Shown here piece after piece: positions 23,641 to 32,363 of a stretch of DNA of 64,000 nucleotides (its first letter is position 1; the number at the start of each line of letters is the position of its first letter). This stretch comes from Streptomyces hydrogenans (GTDB taxonomy: Bacteria; Actinomycetota; Actinomycetes; Streptomycetales; Streptomycetaceae), in NCBI RefSeq assembly GCF_014656075.1, contig NZ_BNBS01000034.1:1-64000 (forward strand), in the 5' to 3' direction. A program made the position numbers and the translations under genes. The notes under the pieces were generated by a model. It was not told the origin of the DNA. It searched no databases and saw only the letters and a list, made by a program, of their open reading frames with translations.

Positions 23641-25338
23641 CTACTTGGCGTCCGCGTACCGCTCCACCGTCGCCGTCGTGAACGGGAAGCGGACCGGCGT
23701 CTCGCCGAAGGCGATCCGGCCCGCCTCGTCGCCCGCCGCCCGGATCGCCTCCGTCACCGCCCCGGCCTCCTCCGCCGGGCAGTGCACGATCACCTCGTCG
23801 TGCTGGAAGAAGACCAGCTCGGCCCGCATCCCGGCGGCCGAGAGGGAGCGGCGCAGGGCCGCCAGCATCAGCAGGGCCCAGTCGGCGGCGCTGCCCTGGA
23901 CCACGAAGTTACGGGTGAACCGGCCGCGCGCCCGGGCGTTCCCCGAGGCGTAGCCGGGGGTGAAGCCCTCCTCGGCGACGGGCTGTTCGGGCCCCTCCTG
24001 GGGGAGACCCGCCTCGCCGTCGTCACCGGCGCCGACCGCCCTCGGGCTGGTGCGGCCCAGCCAGGTGCGGACCAGGCGGCCCTCCTCGCCGGCCTTCGCC
24101 GCCTCGTCGACATAGCCGACCGCGCGGGGGAAGCGGCGGCGCAGCGCCGCCAGGTTCTTCAGCCCGTCGCCGCTGGTCTGGCCGTAGACCGCGCCCAACA
24201 GGGCGATCTTGGCGTGGTCGCGGTCGCCGGAGAAGGCCCGGTCGGACAGCCGGGTGTAGAGGTCGTCGGGGTGACCGGCGACCTCCATCAGACCGGGGTC
24301 GCGGGAGATCGCGGCCAGCACCCGCGGCTCCATCTGGTCGGCGTCCGCGACCACCAGCCGCCAGCCCTCGTCGGCGACGACCGCGCGCCGGATCACCTTC
24401 GGGATCTGGAGCGCCCCGCCGCCGTTGGTCGTCCAGCGGCCGCTGACCGTGCCGCCCGGCAGGTACTCCGGCCGGAAGCGGCCGTCCCGCACCCAGTCCG
24501 CCAGCCAGGACCAGCCGTGCGCGGTCCAGATCCGGTACAGCTTCTTGTAGGCGATCAGCGGCTCCACCGCCGGGTGGTCGACCTCCTCCAGCTCCCAGCG
24601 GCGGGTGGACCGCAGCCGGATCCCGGCCTGCGCGAAGGCCCGCACCACGTCGGCGGGCAGATCGGGCCGGACGCGGCGGCCGAAGGCGGCCGACACCTCG
24701 TCCGCCAGCTCCGCGAGGCGGCGCGGCTCGCCCCCGCCCGCGTACCGCTCGCCCAGCAGCTCGTGCAGCAGCTCCCGGTGCACGTCGGCCCGCCAGGGCA
24801 GCCCGGCCCGGTGCATCTCGGCGGCCACCAGCATCCCGGCGGACTCGGCGGCGGTGAGCAGCCGCATCCGGCCCGGGTGCCCGGCCCGGTCGTGGCGGCG
24901 CTGCTGCTCCGCGTAGACCGCCAGGAGCCCCTCGAAGGGGACGGTCGCGACCGGCCGCGGCTCGAAGAGGGAGTCCTGGGAGCCGGGCTCGGCCGTGCGC
25001 TGCGGCGGATCGGGCGGGACCGGGGCGTCCCGCATCCTGGCCCACGCGGCGGCCGCCGAGCGGGGCTCGCCGAGCCGGCCCTCGTGGCCCAGGAGCAGCT
25101 GCTCGGCGTCCTCGATGTCGTAGCACCGCTCGACGCGGACGCCGGCGGCGAGCAGCCGGGGGTACACCTCGGCCGTCGACCGCCACACCCAGCGCGCGAC
25201 GCCGGGCCGGGACCGGACGGCCTCGACCAGGTCCGGCTCGCGGCGCGCCTCCCCAGCGGGCGCGCCGTCCGGCCCGAGGGGGACGAGGACCGCGCCCTCC
25301 CCCTCCGGTTCCGGGGCCAGCGCCCACCTCTCGCTCAT
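23641..25338 (-). CDS. Family A DNA polymerase (PolA-like), actinobacterial bifunctional exonuclease/polymerase type
   Basis: A 565-residue polymerase. Motif A is VVADADQMEPRVLA, motif B is the DHAKIALLGAVYGQTSGDG stretch and motif C is FFQHDEVIVH, so the polymerase aspartates are present. The N-terminal third is shorter than the 3'-5' exonuclease domain of PolA, and its usual DxE motif was not found. There is no 5' nuclease domain. Such proteins sit beside a normal PolA in actinobacteria and probably work in repair. The start is the ATG at 25338; a longer upstream frame overlaps the promoter area and repeats. Confidence 0.85.
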   Translation of the reverse strand: MSERWALAPEPEGEGAVLVPLGPDGAPAGEARREPDLVEAVRSRPGVARWVWRSTAEVYPRLLAAGVRVERCYDIEDAEQLLLGHEGRLGEPRSAAAAWARMRDAPVPPDPPQRTAEPGSQDSLFEPRPVATVPFEGLLAVYAEQQRRHDRAGHPGRMRLLTAAESAGMLVAAEMHRAGLPWRADVHRELLHELLGERYAGGGEPRRLAELADEVSAAFGRRVRPDLPADVVRAFAQAGIRLRSTRRWELEEVDHPAVEPLIAYKKLYRIWTAHGWSWLADWVRDGRFRPEYLPGGTVSGRWTTNGGGALQIPKVIRRAVVADEGWRLVVADADQMEPRVLAAISRDPGLMEVAGHPDDLYTRLSDRAFSGDRDHAKIALLGAVYGQTSGDGLKNLAALRRRFPRAVGYVDEAAKAGEEGRLVRTWLGRTSPRAVGAGDDGEAGLPQEGPEQPVAEEGFTPGYASGNARARGRFTRNFVVQGSAADWALLMLAALRRSLSAAGMRAELVFFQHDEVIVHCPAEEAGAVTEAIRAAGDEAGRIAFGETPVRFPFTTATVERYADAK

Positions 25339-25388
25339 GGGTGCGAGTCTGGCATCCGCCACTGACAGCGGCGGAGCACGACATCCCG

Positions 25389-25441
25389 GACGGACGGACG
25401 GACGGGCGGGACGGACGGGCGGGACGGACGGGCGGGACGGA
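25389..25441. repeat. GC-rich tandem repeat, unit about 13 bp
   Basis: The unit ACGGACGGGCGGG occurs three times with partial units at both ends. It lies in the 131-base gap between the LuxR-type gene and the polymerase gene, both on the minus strand. Slippage during replication could change its length. Confidence 0.75.
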
Positions 25442-25469
25442 GGCGGCGGGCCGCCGCCCGGAGCCCGGG

Positions 25470-26714
25470 CTACGCCGCCGCGTGGAACAGGGCCGCCGCC
25501 TCGCCGCGGGAGGCGACGCCGAGCTTGCCGAGGATGTTCGCCACGTGGAACTTCACCGTGGACTCGCTGATGTGCAGCTCCGCGGCGATGCGGCGGTTGC
25601 GGTGGCCGAGGGCCAGGTGCGTCAGGACCTCGACCTCCCGCTCGCCCAGCCCGGCCAGCGGGTGGACGGCCGCCACCCGGGGGTCGGGGGAGGCCAGCGG
25701 CAGGACGGCGGTCATGGTCGTGCCCCAGTGCGGCACCGCCTCGATCTCCAGCCGCCCGCCGAGGACGTCCAGCCGGTCCCGGACCGTGCCCGCCCCGATC
25801 TCGCACGCCTCGAAGAGGCCCGGCCCGTCGTCGCGCACGGCCGCCCACAGCTCGTCCTCGGTGAGCCGCCAGCCGACGTGCACCCGGCTCAGGCCCTCCT
25901 GGTCCAGCAGGATCAGGAGCAGCGCCCGGACGATGGACCGGGCGCCGTGCGCCACGTCGGCGGGGAGCGAGCGGCTCTCCGGCGGCGGGCCGAGTTCGAG
26001 CCGGACCGGACTGTGCCGGAGCATCGGCCGGAGCTGTTCGGCCAGCCGGCCGAACGCCTCGCGGGCCGGCTCCTCGGCGATCTCCCGGTCCTGCCGCCGC
26101 GCGGCGCGGGCCTCGACGAGCGCGGCGGCGGCGAGTTCGGTGGCGGCCGCCCGGGCCGCCGGGGCGTCCAGACCGCCGCTGCGGAGCACCGAGAGGAGGC
26201 CCGAGAGGGCGGCCACATGGGCGGTGGTCAGCTCGGCGGTGACCCGGGCGCGGGTGTCGGCGGCGGTCCGGGACCGGGCCAGCGCCCCCGGCATGGCCTC
26301 GGTCGCGAAGCGGTCCAGATGCGCGGTCACCAGGTTCCACAGGCCCTGGGCCAGGGCCAGCCCGTCCGGTCCGGCGGGCGGCGAGCCGTCCTCGCGCAGC
26401 AGCACGAGCAGCGAGTGGCGGGCGGTGGCGCCGCTCGTCACCGCGAGGACCGTACGGCTCCGGCCGCCGAGCCGGACCGTTCCCTGCCAGGGCTCGCCGG
26501 GCACCCCGGCGGCGAGCAGCGGCGCCAGGTCGGCGGTGCCGAGCCCGTCGGCCGCGCCGGTCGTCTTGAACGGCGAGTGCGCGCAGTGCGTGGAGAGTTC
26601 GGCCGCGCCGGTGTGCGGGACGGCCGGGGCGAGCGTGGCGGAGAGCTGCCCGAGGACCTGGTCGAGCGGCCGGCGGAGGATCTCGTACGCGGTGGTCAGC
26701 GTGAACGCGTCCAT
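25470..26714 (-). CDS. LuxR-family regulator fused to a histidine-kinase-like ATPase domain
   Basis: A 414-residue protein. The first 130 residues resemble a GAF-like sensor region, the middle is alpha-helical and Ala/Arg-rich, residues about 285-345 hold a GHKL-type ATPase core (VRDDGPGLFEACEIGAGTV, WGTTMTAVLPL), and the end is a LuxR HTH (LGEREVEVLTHLALGHRNRR, LHISESTVKFHVANIL). The kinase core and DNA-binding output are therefore in one chain with no receiver domain. No phosphoacceptor histidine was identified with confidence. Its target may be the divergent oxidoreductase gene at 26891. Confidence 0.8.
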   Translation of the reverse strand: MDAFTLTTAYEILRRPLDQVLGQLSATLAPAVPHTGAAELSTHCAHSPFKTTGAADGLGTADLAPLLAAGVPGEPWQGTVRLGGRSRTVLAVTSGATARHSLLVLLREDGSPPAGPDGLALAQGLWNLVTAHLDRFATEAMPGALARSRTAADTRARVTAELTTAHVAALSGLLSVLRSGGLDAPAARAAATELAAAALVEARAARRQDREIAEEPAREAFGRLAEQLRPMLRHSPVRLELGPPPESRSLPADVAHGARSIVRALLLILLDQEGLSRVHVGWRLTEDELWAAVRDDGPGLFEACEIGAGTVRDRLDVLGGRLEIEAVPHWGTTMTAVLPLASPDPRVAAVHPLAGLGEREVEVLTHLALGHRNRRIAAELHISESTVKFHVANILGKLGVASRGEAAALFHAAA

Positions 26715-26890
26715 GGCGGCCAGCCTAGCCAGTGGGCGGGCCCGGGCGGCTGGTCTTTCGGACGGGTGGGACTGGCTGGAGGGAGGGCCTGGCGGGGCGG
26801 TCGTGCGGCGCAGGATGGATCACGTCGATCACGCCGAGAGACCGGCGCCCGGGGGATCCGGGAGCCGAACGGGCGGACAGGGAGGGCGAC

Positions 26891-27829
26891 ATGGCGACGA
26901 TGGAAGCGATCGTGTTCGAGGAGTTCGGCGGGCCCGGGGTGCTGCGGCACGAGACCGGTGCCGAGGTGCCGGAGCCGGGACCCGGCGAGGTGCGGCTGCG
27001 GGTGGCGGCGGCGGGCGTCAACCCGATGGACTGGAAGGTGCGCCGGGGCCTGCTGGAGGCCCACTTCCCGACGACGTTCCCCGCCGTGCCGGGGATCGAG
27101 GTGGCCGGCACGGTCGACGCGCTCGGCGAGGGCGTCACCGGACTCGCCGTCGGCGACGAGGTGTTCGGCTGGTCGAGGACCGGCGCCTACGCGCAGTACG
27201 CCCTCGCCGGCGACGTCCTGCCGAAGCCGGCCGGGCTGTCCTGGGAGGCGGCGGTGGGCCTGCCGGTCGCGGGCGAGACCGCGGCCCGGGTGCTGGCGCA
27301 GCTCGGCGTACGGGAGGGGGAGACGCTGTTCCTGCACGGCGCGGCCGGCATCGTCGGCACCATCGCGGTGCAGCTCGCGGTCGCCGCCGGCGCCACGGTC
27401 GTCGGCTCGGCCTCCACCGCCAACCACGCCTATCTGCGCGGGCTCGGAGCGGTCCCGGTCGCGTACGGCGACGGCCTCGCCGACCGGGTGCGGGCCGCCG
27501 CCCCGCAGGGCGTCGACGCGGTCTTCGACGCGGCCGGGCACGGGGTGCTGCCCGTGGCGATCGAGCTGCTCGGCGGGGAGGGCACGGCGCGCAAGGAGCG
27601 GATCGCGACGATCGCGGCGACGGACGCGGAGGCGTACGGGATCGCCTACAGCCTTCCCGAGTCGGACTTCGAGCGGGTGCGCGGCTGGCTCACCGCCCAG
27701 GCGGAGGGGGTCCTCGCGGGCACCCTGCGGCTGCGGCACGCCGAGACCCTCCCCCTCAAGGAGGCCGCCCGCGCGCAGGAGCTCAGCGAATCGGGGCACG
27801 TGCGCGGCAAGCTGGTCCTGCGGCCCTGA
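26891..27829 (+). CDS. NADP-dependent quinone oxidoreductase-like (zinc-free MDR) enzyme
   Basis: A 312-residue medium-chain reductase. It has the GroES-like N-terminal half (AAGVNPMDWKVRRG, VPGIEVAGTV, VGDEVFGW) and a Rossmann half with FLHGAAGIVGTIAVQLA, the nucleotide-binding loop. No zinc-ligand cysteines are present, as in quinone reductases. It probably reduces quinones or enones using NADPH. The ATG follows GGAGGGCGAC. It diverges from the sensor-LuxR gene. Confidence 0.87.
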   Translation: MATMEAIVFEEFGGPGVLRHETGAEVPEPGPGEVRLRVAAAGVNPMDWKVRRGLLEAHFPTTFPAVPGIEVAGTVDALGEGVTGLAVGDEVFGWSRTGAYAQYALAGDVLPKPAGLSWEAAVGLPVAGETAARVLAQLGVREGETLFLHGAAGIVGTIAVQLAVAAGATVVGSASTANHAYLRGLGAVPVAYGDGLADRVRAAAPQGVDAVFDAAGHGVLPVAIELLGGEGTARKERIATIAATDAEAYGIAYSLPESDFERVRGWLTAQAEGVLAGTLRLRHAETLPLKEAARAQELSESGHVRGKLVLRP

Positions 27830-27916
27830 CCCCTCCCGGCGCGCGGCGGGAGGGCACGGGGGCGGGGCGGTGGCCCGGCTCCGACCCCGGCCACCGCCCC
27901 GTCCCACCTTCGCCGC

Positions 27917-30028
27917 TCAGCGACTGAGGCGCCACGCGGGGAGGGCCGGGGCGGCGACGGCGACGACCGGGCAGGTGGTCGACGCCCCGCCCGCCCAGGC
28001 CCAGGGGACGGCGAGCGCGACCGGCGCCGAGAGCGCGGCGAGGCCCGCTCCGAGGGCCCCGAGGACCACGGCCGTCACGGCGAGCCCGAGGACCGTGCCG
28101 ATCGCCACCGCGAGCAGTGCCTCGCCCGTCACCGCCCGCAGCGCCTGCGCGCGCGTGGCGCCCGCCAGGCGCAGCGAGGCCAGCTCCCCGCCCCGGACCG
28201 ACGTGGCCATCAGCAGCGTGCCGGCCAGGCCGATCACCGTGTAGAGGAGGACCAGCGCGAGCAGCAGGCGCAGGCCCAGCCGGGCGGCCCGGTTCGCGGC
28301 CGGCGGGGCCGCGGCGGGGCCGGCGTCCGCCGCCAGGGGCCGGTTCGACTCCAGGCGGTCGAGACGGGACCCCGGAGCCTGCGCGCGGGTGACGTAGGGC
28401 CCGTTGTCGCCGGTGCCGCGGGCCAGGACGGCCGCGACCCGGAGCCGTACCGGGCCGCTGCCGTCCGCCCGCCACACCTCCACCTCCTCGCCGACCCGCC
28501 GCCGCTCGAACTCCTCGTTGACGACGATCGACCGGTCGTCCAGGTCCCGCAGGTCGCCCGCGACCACCGGGAGCCGGGCCAGCTCGGCGAAGGCCGCCGG
28601 GTCGGCGACCGCCCGGGCCCGGTACTTCACGACCGCCTCGGCCCCGTCCCGTACGAAGAGGGAGGTCGGCCCGGACGCGGCGACGACCGTCCCCGCCGGC
28701 GTCCGGCCGGGGAGCGTCACCTCCCGGCCCTCGGCCACGTACGCGGCGGACGTCCGGTCCCGGGCCTCCGTCTCCTTGGCGCGCGCCACGCTCTCCGACG
28801 CGCCGGACAGCGTCCCCGCCAGCGCCACGGTCACCAGGACCGGCGCGGGGACGGCGGCGGTGCGGCGCGCGGCCGCCGCGCCGTTCGCCCGGACGAGCAG
28901 CCCGACCGCCCCGCCCCGCGGGACCGGCAGCAGCCGGGCCGCGGGCCGCGCCAGGAGCGGGGCGAGCAGGGCGGCGCCGCCGGTCAGGAGCATCGGCAGG
29001 GTCGTGTACGTCTTGCGCTTCAGCAGCGCCTCGGGCTCGGTGGCGTACGTCCAGACCAGCAGTCCGAGCCCGGCCGCGAGGAGCCCGGCGCCGAGCAGCG
29101 CGCGGCCCGGCGGCAGCACGTCCCGGTCGACGTCCGCCTCGCGCAGCGCGGCCGTCGGCCCGGTCCGCCCGGCGCGGTGCGCGGCGGCGGACGACCCGGC
29201 GAGGGCGACGCCGAGCCCCGTCCAGAAGGCCAGCTGGTACGGCCATCCGGCGGTCCCGCCCGAGACGGCGGCGAACCAGCCGGGCGCCAGCTCCCGGGCG
29301 ACCAGCGCCCGCGCCATCGGGGGCGCGGCGAGGGCGCCGAGCCCGCAGCCCGCCGCGGACGCGGTCACGCCCAGCACCGCCGCCTCGGCGAGCAGCAGCC
29401 GCCGGACCTGGCCGGGTGTGGCCCCGGCGGTGCGGAGCAGGCCGAACTCGCGGCGGCGCAGTGCCACGGAGAAGGCGAAGACGGACGCGACGACGAAGAC
29501 GGAGACGAAGGCGGCGACGCCGCCGACGGTGCCGAGGAGGGCGTTCAGGCCGGTGAGCTCCTGGCCGTCCCGCTCGTGGCCGGGGTCGGCGCGGCGGCGC
29601 TCGTCGCCGGTGAGCACCTGCGCCCGGTCGCCGACCAGGGCCCTGACCCGCGCGGCGGGGGCGTCGAGGCCGACGGCGTCGGGGTGGGCGGCGGCCGTGT
29701 CCGAGGGGTCCGCCGGGCGCTCCGTGAGGGTCCACCGGGCGCGGAGCTCGCGCAGCACGGCGGTGTCCACAGGCTGTGGACGGTCGAGCGGCCGGGAGAC
29801 GAGCGCGGTGCCGGGGCCGCGCCGGACCTCGACGGTCAGCCGGTCCTGGCCGAGGACGACGACGGGGGAAGAGGCGAACCGCTCGGGGGCGTGCGCCGGC
29901 GGGTCCAGCGCGGCGGCGAGGCCGAGCCCGGTCGCGGTCAGCAGCCCGACGCCGAGCGCCAGGGCCAGGAACGCGCCCAGGAAGGAGGCCCAGCGCACCC
30001 GCAGCCCGCCGAGGACGACGCTCAGCAC
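27917..30028 (-). CDS. FtsX/MacB-like ABC transporter permease
   Basis: A 703-residue permease with two FtsX-like blocks. An N-terminal membrane segment (FLGAFLALALGVGLLTATG) is followed by an extracytoplasmic domain, a first block of three helices (near SVFAFSVALRRREFGLLRTA), a central pair of helices, another external region and a last block near GTLLMATSVRGGELASLRLA. The GTG at 30028 overlaps the end of the ATPase gene by seven bases. The pair should form a mechanotransmission-type exporter for peptides, lipids or toxic compounds. Confidence 0.85.
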   Translation of the reverse strand: MLSVVLGGLRVRWASFLGAFLALALGVGLLTATGLGLAAALDPPAHAPERFASSPVVVLGQDRLTVEVRRGPGTALVSRPLDRPQPVDTAVLRELRARWTLTERPADPSDTAAAHPDAVGLDAPAARVRALVGDRAQVLTGDERRRADPGHERDGQELTGLNALLGTVGGVAAFVSVFVVASVFAFSVALRRREFGLLRTAGATPGQVRRLLLAEAAVLGVTASAAGCGLGALAAPPMARALVARELAPGWFAAVSGGTAGWPYQLAFWTGLGVALAGSSAAAHRAGRTGPTAALREADVDRDVLPPGRALLGAGLLAAGLGLLVWTYATEPEALLKRKTYTTLPMLLTGGAALLAPLLARPAARLLPVPRGGAVGLLVRANGAAAARRTAAVPAPVLVTVALAGTLSGASESVARAKETEARDRTSAAYVAEGREVTLPGRTPAGTVVAASGPTSLFVRDGAEAVVKYRARAVADPAAFAELARLPVVAGDLRDLDDRSIVVNEEFERRRVGEEVEVWRADGSGPVRLRVAAVLARGTGDNGPYVTRAQAPGSRLDRLESNRPLAADAGPAAAPPAANRAARLGLRLLLALVLLYTVIGLAGTLLMATSVRGGELASLRLAGATRAQALRAVTGEALLAVAIGTVLGLAVTAVVLGALGAGLAALSAPVALAVPWAWAGGASTTCPVVAVAAPALPAWRLSR

Positions 30029-30879
30029 GGCGCACCCGCCGATCCGACCGGGCTCGCCGATCCGACCGCACCCGCCGGTTCGACCGCACCCGCCGGTTCG
30101 ACCGCACCCGCCGGTTCGACCGGCTCCCCGCGCGCGCCGCCCGTCGCCGGGCGCAGGCGGGCGAGGCGGGCGGCGACGGCGGTCGGGGTCGGGGCGGTGA
30201 GTTCGCCCGCCAGGCGGCCGTCGACGAGGAAGACGACCCGGTCCGCGCGGGCGGCGGCGACGGGGTCGTGGGTGACCATGACGAGCGTGCGGCCCTCCTC
30301 GTCGACGAGGGCCCTGAGCATGTCCATCACCTCCGCGCCGGTCGTGGAGTCCAGCGCGCCGGTCGGCTCGTCGCCGAAGAGGACGGCGGGGCGGGCGATC
30401 AGCGCCCGCGCGAGGGCGACCCGCTGGCACTGGCCGCCGGAGAGCTGCGCGGGGCGGTGCCGCTCGAGGACCGCGAAGCCGACCCGGGCGAGCACCGCCC
30501 GGGCCGCGCCGCGGGCCGGGCGGCGGCCGGCCAGCCGGAGCGGGAGGGCCACGTTCTGCGCGGCCGTCAGCGTCGGCAGCAGGTTGAAGGACTGGAAGAC
30601 GAAGCCGATCCGGTCCCGCCGCAGCAGCGTCAGCCGCCGCTCGCTCAGCCCCTCCAGGGCCGTGCCCGCCACCTCGACGCGGCCCGCGTCGGGGCGGTCG
30701 AGTCCGGCGGCGCAGCGCAGCAGGGTGGACTTCCCGGAGCCGGAGGGGCCCATGACGGCCGTGAAGGTGCCGGCGGCGACGTCGAGGTCGACGCCGCCGA
30801 GGGCCAGGACGTCCCCGTGCCGCCGGACGAGCCCCCGGAGCCGTACGGCGGCGGGAGGAAGGGAAAGGGTGCTGGTCAT
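30022..30879 (-). CDS. ABC transporter ATP-binding protein, MacB/LolD type
   Basis: A 285-residue ATPase. Walker A is GPSGSGKST, the signature is LSGGQCQRVALARAL and Walker B leads into FGDEPTGALDS. These are typical of the MacB/LolD group that energises FtsX-like permeases. The start is the ATG at 30879. The C-terminus carries a repeated AGAVEP motif encoded by an 18-bp tandem repeat that runs up to the permease start, so changes in repeat number keep the frame and the coupling. Confidence 0.9.
   Translation of the reverse strand: MTSTLSLPPAAVRLRGLVRRHGDVLALGGVDLDVAAGTFTAVMGPSGSGKSTLLRCAAGLDRPDAGRVEVAGTALEGLSERRLTLLRRDRIGFVFQSFNLLPTLTAAQNVALPLRLAGRRPARGAARAVLARVGFAVLERHRPAQLSGGQCQRVALARALIARPAVLFGDEPTGALDSTTGAEVMDMLRALVDEEGRTLVMVTHDPVAAARADRVVFLVDGRLAGELTAPTPTAVAARLARLRPATGGARGEPVEPAGAVEPAGAVEPAGAVGSASPVGSAGAPC
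30068..30121. repeat. 18-bp tandem repeat in the ABC ATPase tail
   Basis: Three exact copies of GCACCCGCCGGTTCGACC, with degenerate copies toward 30022. Each unit encodes six residues on the minus strand. Confidence 0.9.
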
Positions 30880-30930
30880 GGCTCCAGCGAACCGTTTCGC
30901 CGGGGGTCGGGTCACGCCGTCTGCCGGGCG

Positions 30931-30960
30931 TCCCGGGGTAGGGCCAGACCTACCCCGGGA
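30931..30960. promoter_or_regulatory. Perfect 12-bp inverted repeat upstream of the ABC exporter
   Basis: TCCCGGGGTAGG-GCCAGA-CCTACCCCGGGA lies between the divergent exporter operon and the DUF2786 gene. The symmetry and place suggest an operator for a dimeric regulator; the sequence could equally fold as an RNA hairpin. No regulator gene is adjacent. Confidence 0.55.
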
Positions 30961-31058
30961 CGGGGTGCGACCGGGTGGGCCCGGCCGTCCTGAGACCATC
31001 GGAGGAGGCCGGACGCGAGGCGGCGCGAGGCGACGAGAGGCACGGAGAGGGCGCGGTC

Positions 31059-32216
31059 ATGCGGGACGAGGCACGGGAGTCCACCGTGGGACGGGCGCTG
31101 GGGGAGGCGCTCCACAGCCGCGACGACCGCTCCCTCGACACGGCGGCCTCGCTGCTCGCCGCCGACCCGGCCGCCGACGCCGGCCTCGCGCGGCGCGGCG
31201 AGGAGCTCGTACGGACCCTGTGGGAGCACGGCTGGCAGCCCGCCGACCTCGCGCGCACCGTCCGCCGCGAGCTGGCGGAGGAGCACCTGCGGCTGCTCGG
31301 CGTGCTGGTGCGGGCCGAGACGGCCCGGTACGCGACGCTGCCCCGGCGCTGGCGCGAGCAGCTCGAAGCACTGGACGACGGGGCCGGGGCGGGCGCCGGC
31401 ACCGCCGACCGCTTCTCGCACGCGACGGCCGTCCTGGAGCTGTACCGGCTGCTGGTCCGGCTGCCCCGGCTCGACGCGGTGGGACCCGTACCCGGCGAGA
31501 CGCTGCCGCCGGCCGCCGCGGGGGAGCCGCGGATGCTCACCCGGATCCGGGCGCTGCTCGCCAAGGCGGAGGCCACCGGCTATCCGGAGGAGGCCGAGGC
31601 GCTGGCCGCGAAGGCGCAGGAGCTGATGGCCCGCCACAGCCTCGACGAGGCCGGGCTCGCGGCCGGGGCGCCGTCGCCGCAGACGCCGGGCGCGATCCGG
31701 ATCGGCGTGGAGCCGCCCTACGAGCAGGCGAAGGCGATCCTGCTCGACGCGGTGGCGGGCGCGAACCACTGCCGGGCGGTGTGGAACGAGACGTACGGCT
31801 TCTCGACGGTGGTCGGCTTCGAGGCGGACCTGGATCCGGTCGAGCTGCTGTACACCTCCCTCCTCGTCCAGGGCACCGCGGCGATGACGCGCGCCGAGGC
31901 GGAGCAGCGGAAGGGCGGCCGCAAGCGCACCAAGTCCTTCCGGCAGTCCTTCCTCCTCGCGTACGCGAACCGGCTCGGCGCCCGTCTGGAGGCGACGTCC
32001 CGCAGGGTCGCCGCCGAGGCCCCGACGCTCCTCCCGGTCCTCGCCTCCCGGGAGGTCGCGGTGACGGCCCGCACGGACGAGCTCTTCCCGGAGACGCGGG
32101 CGACCCGCGTCCGGGCGATGTGGGACGAGGACGGCTGGAACCACGGCGCCACCGCCGCCGAGTCCGCCACCCTCATCCCGGACCGGGCGCGTCTGGACCG
32201 CCGCGCCCGGGGGTAG
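31059..32216 (+). CDS. DUF2786 domain protein
   Basis: A 385-residue protein of unknown function. The DUF2786 block is RIRALLAKAEATGYPEEAEA followed by AAKAQELMARHSLD near residues 160-195. A helical N-terminal region and a C-terminal domain with FRQSFLLAYANRLGARLE follow the usual actinobacterial layout. It is soluble, with no catalytic motif that I recognise. The ATG is weakly supported by GAGAGGGCGC upstream. Confidence 0.8.
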   Translation: MRDEARESTVGRALGEALHSRDDRSLDTAASLLAADPAADAGLARRGEELVRTLWEHGWQPADLARTVRRELAEEHLRLLGVLVRAETARYATLPRRWREQLEALDDGAGAGAGTADRFSHATAVLELYRLLVRLPRLDAVGPVPGETLPPAAAGEPRMLTRIRALLAKAEATGYPEEAEALAAKAQELMARHSLDEAGLAAGAPSPQTPGAIRIGVEPPYEQAKAILLDAVAGANHCRAVWNETYGFSTVVGFEADLDPVELLYTSLLVQGTAAMTRAEAEQRKGGRKRTKSFRQSFLLAYANRLGARLEATSRRVAAEAPTLLPVLASREVAVTARTDELFPETRATRVRAMWDEDGWNHGATAAESATLIPDRARLDRRARG

Positions 32217-32282
32217 GGCCTGTCCGACCCTTCCCGTCGGTCCGGCCCGCCGGGCGCGCACGCCCCGGACGGCCCGGCCCGA
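32214..32282 (+). repeat. Dispersed intergenic repeat, copy 2
   Basis: It begins TAGGGCCTGTCCGACC at the stop codon of the DUF2786 gene and matches copy 1 at 631, including the following TTCCCGTCGG and a diverged GC-rich part. Confidence 0.55.
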
Positions 32283-32363
32283 TCCGACGCGAACGGCTCG
32301 GACGGGCCCCGGCGCCGTGGGTGAAATGTCGGCTTACGGGGGGTTGGTCGCTACGCTCGGATC

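Noticed and set aside
23605..23641. GC-rich symmetric sequence between convergent genes as a terminator
   Set aside because: No stable stem of more than six pairs could be drawn in the 35-base gap.
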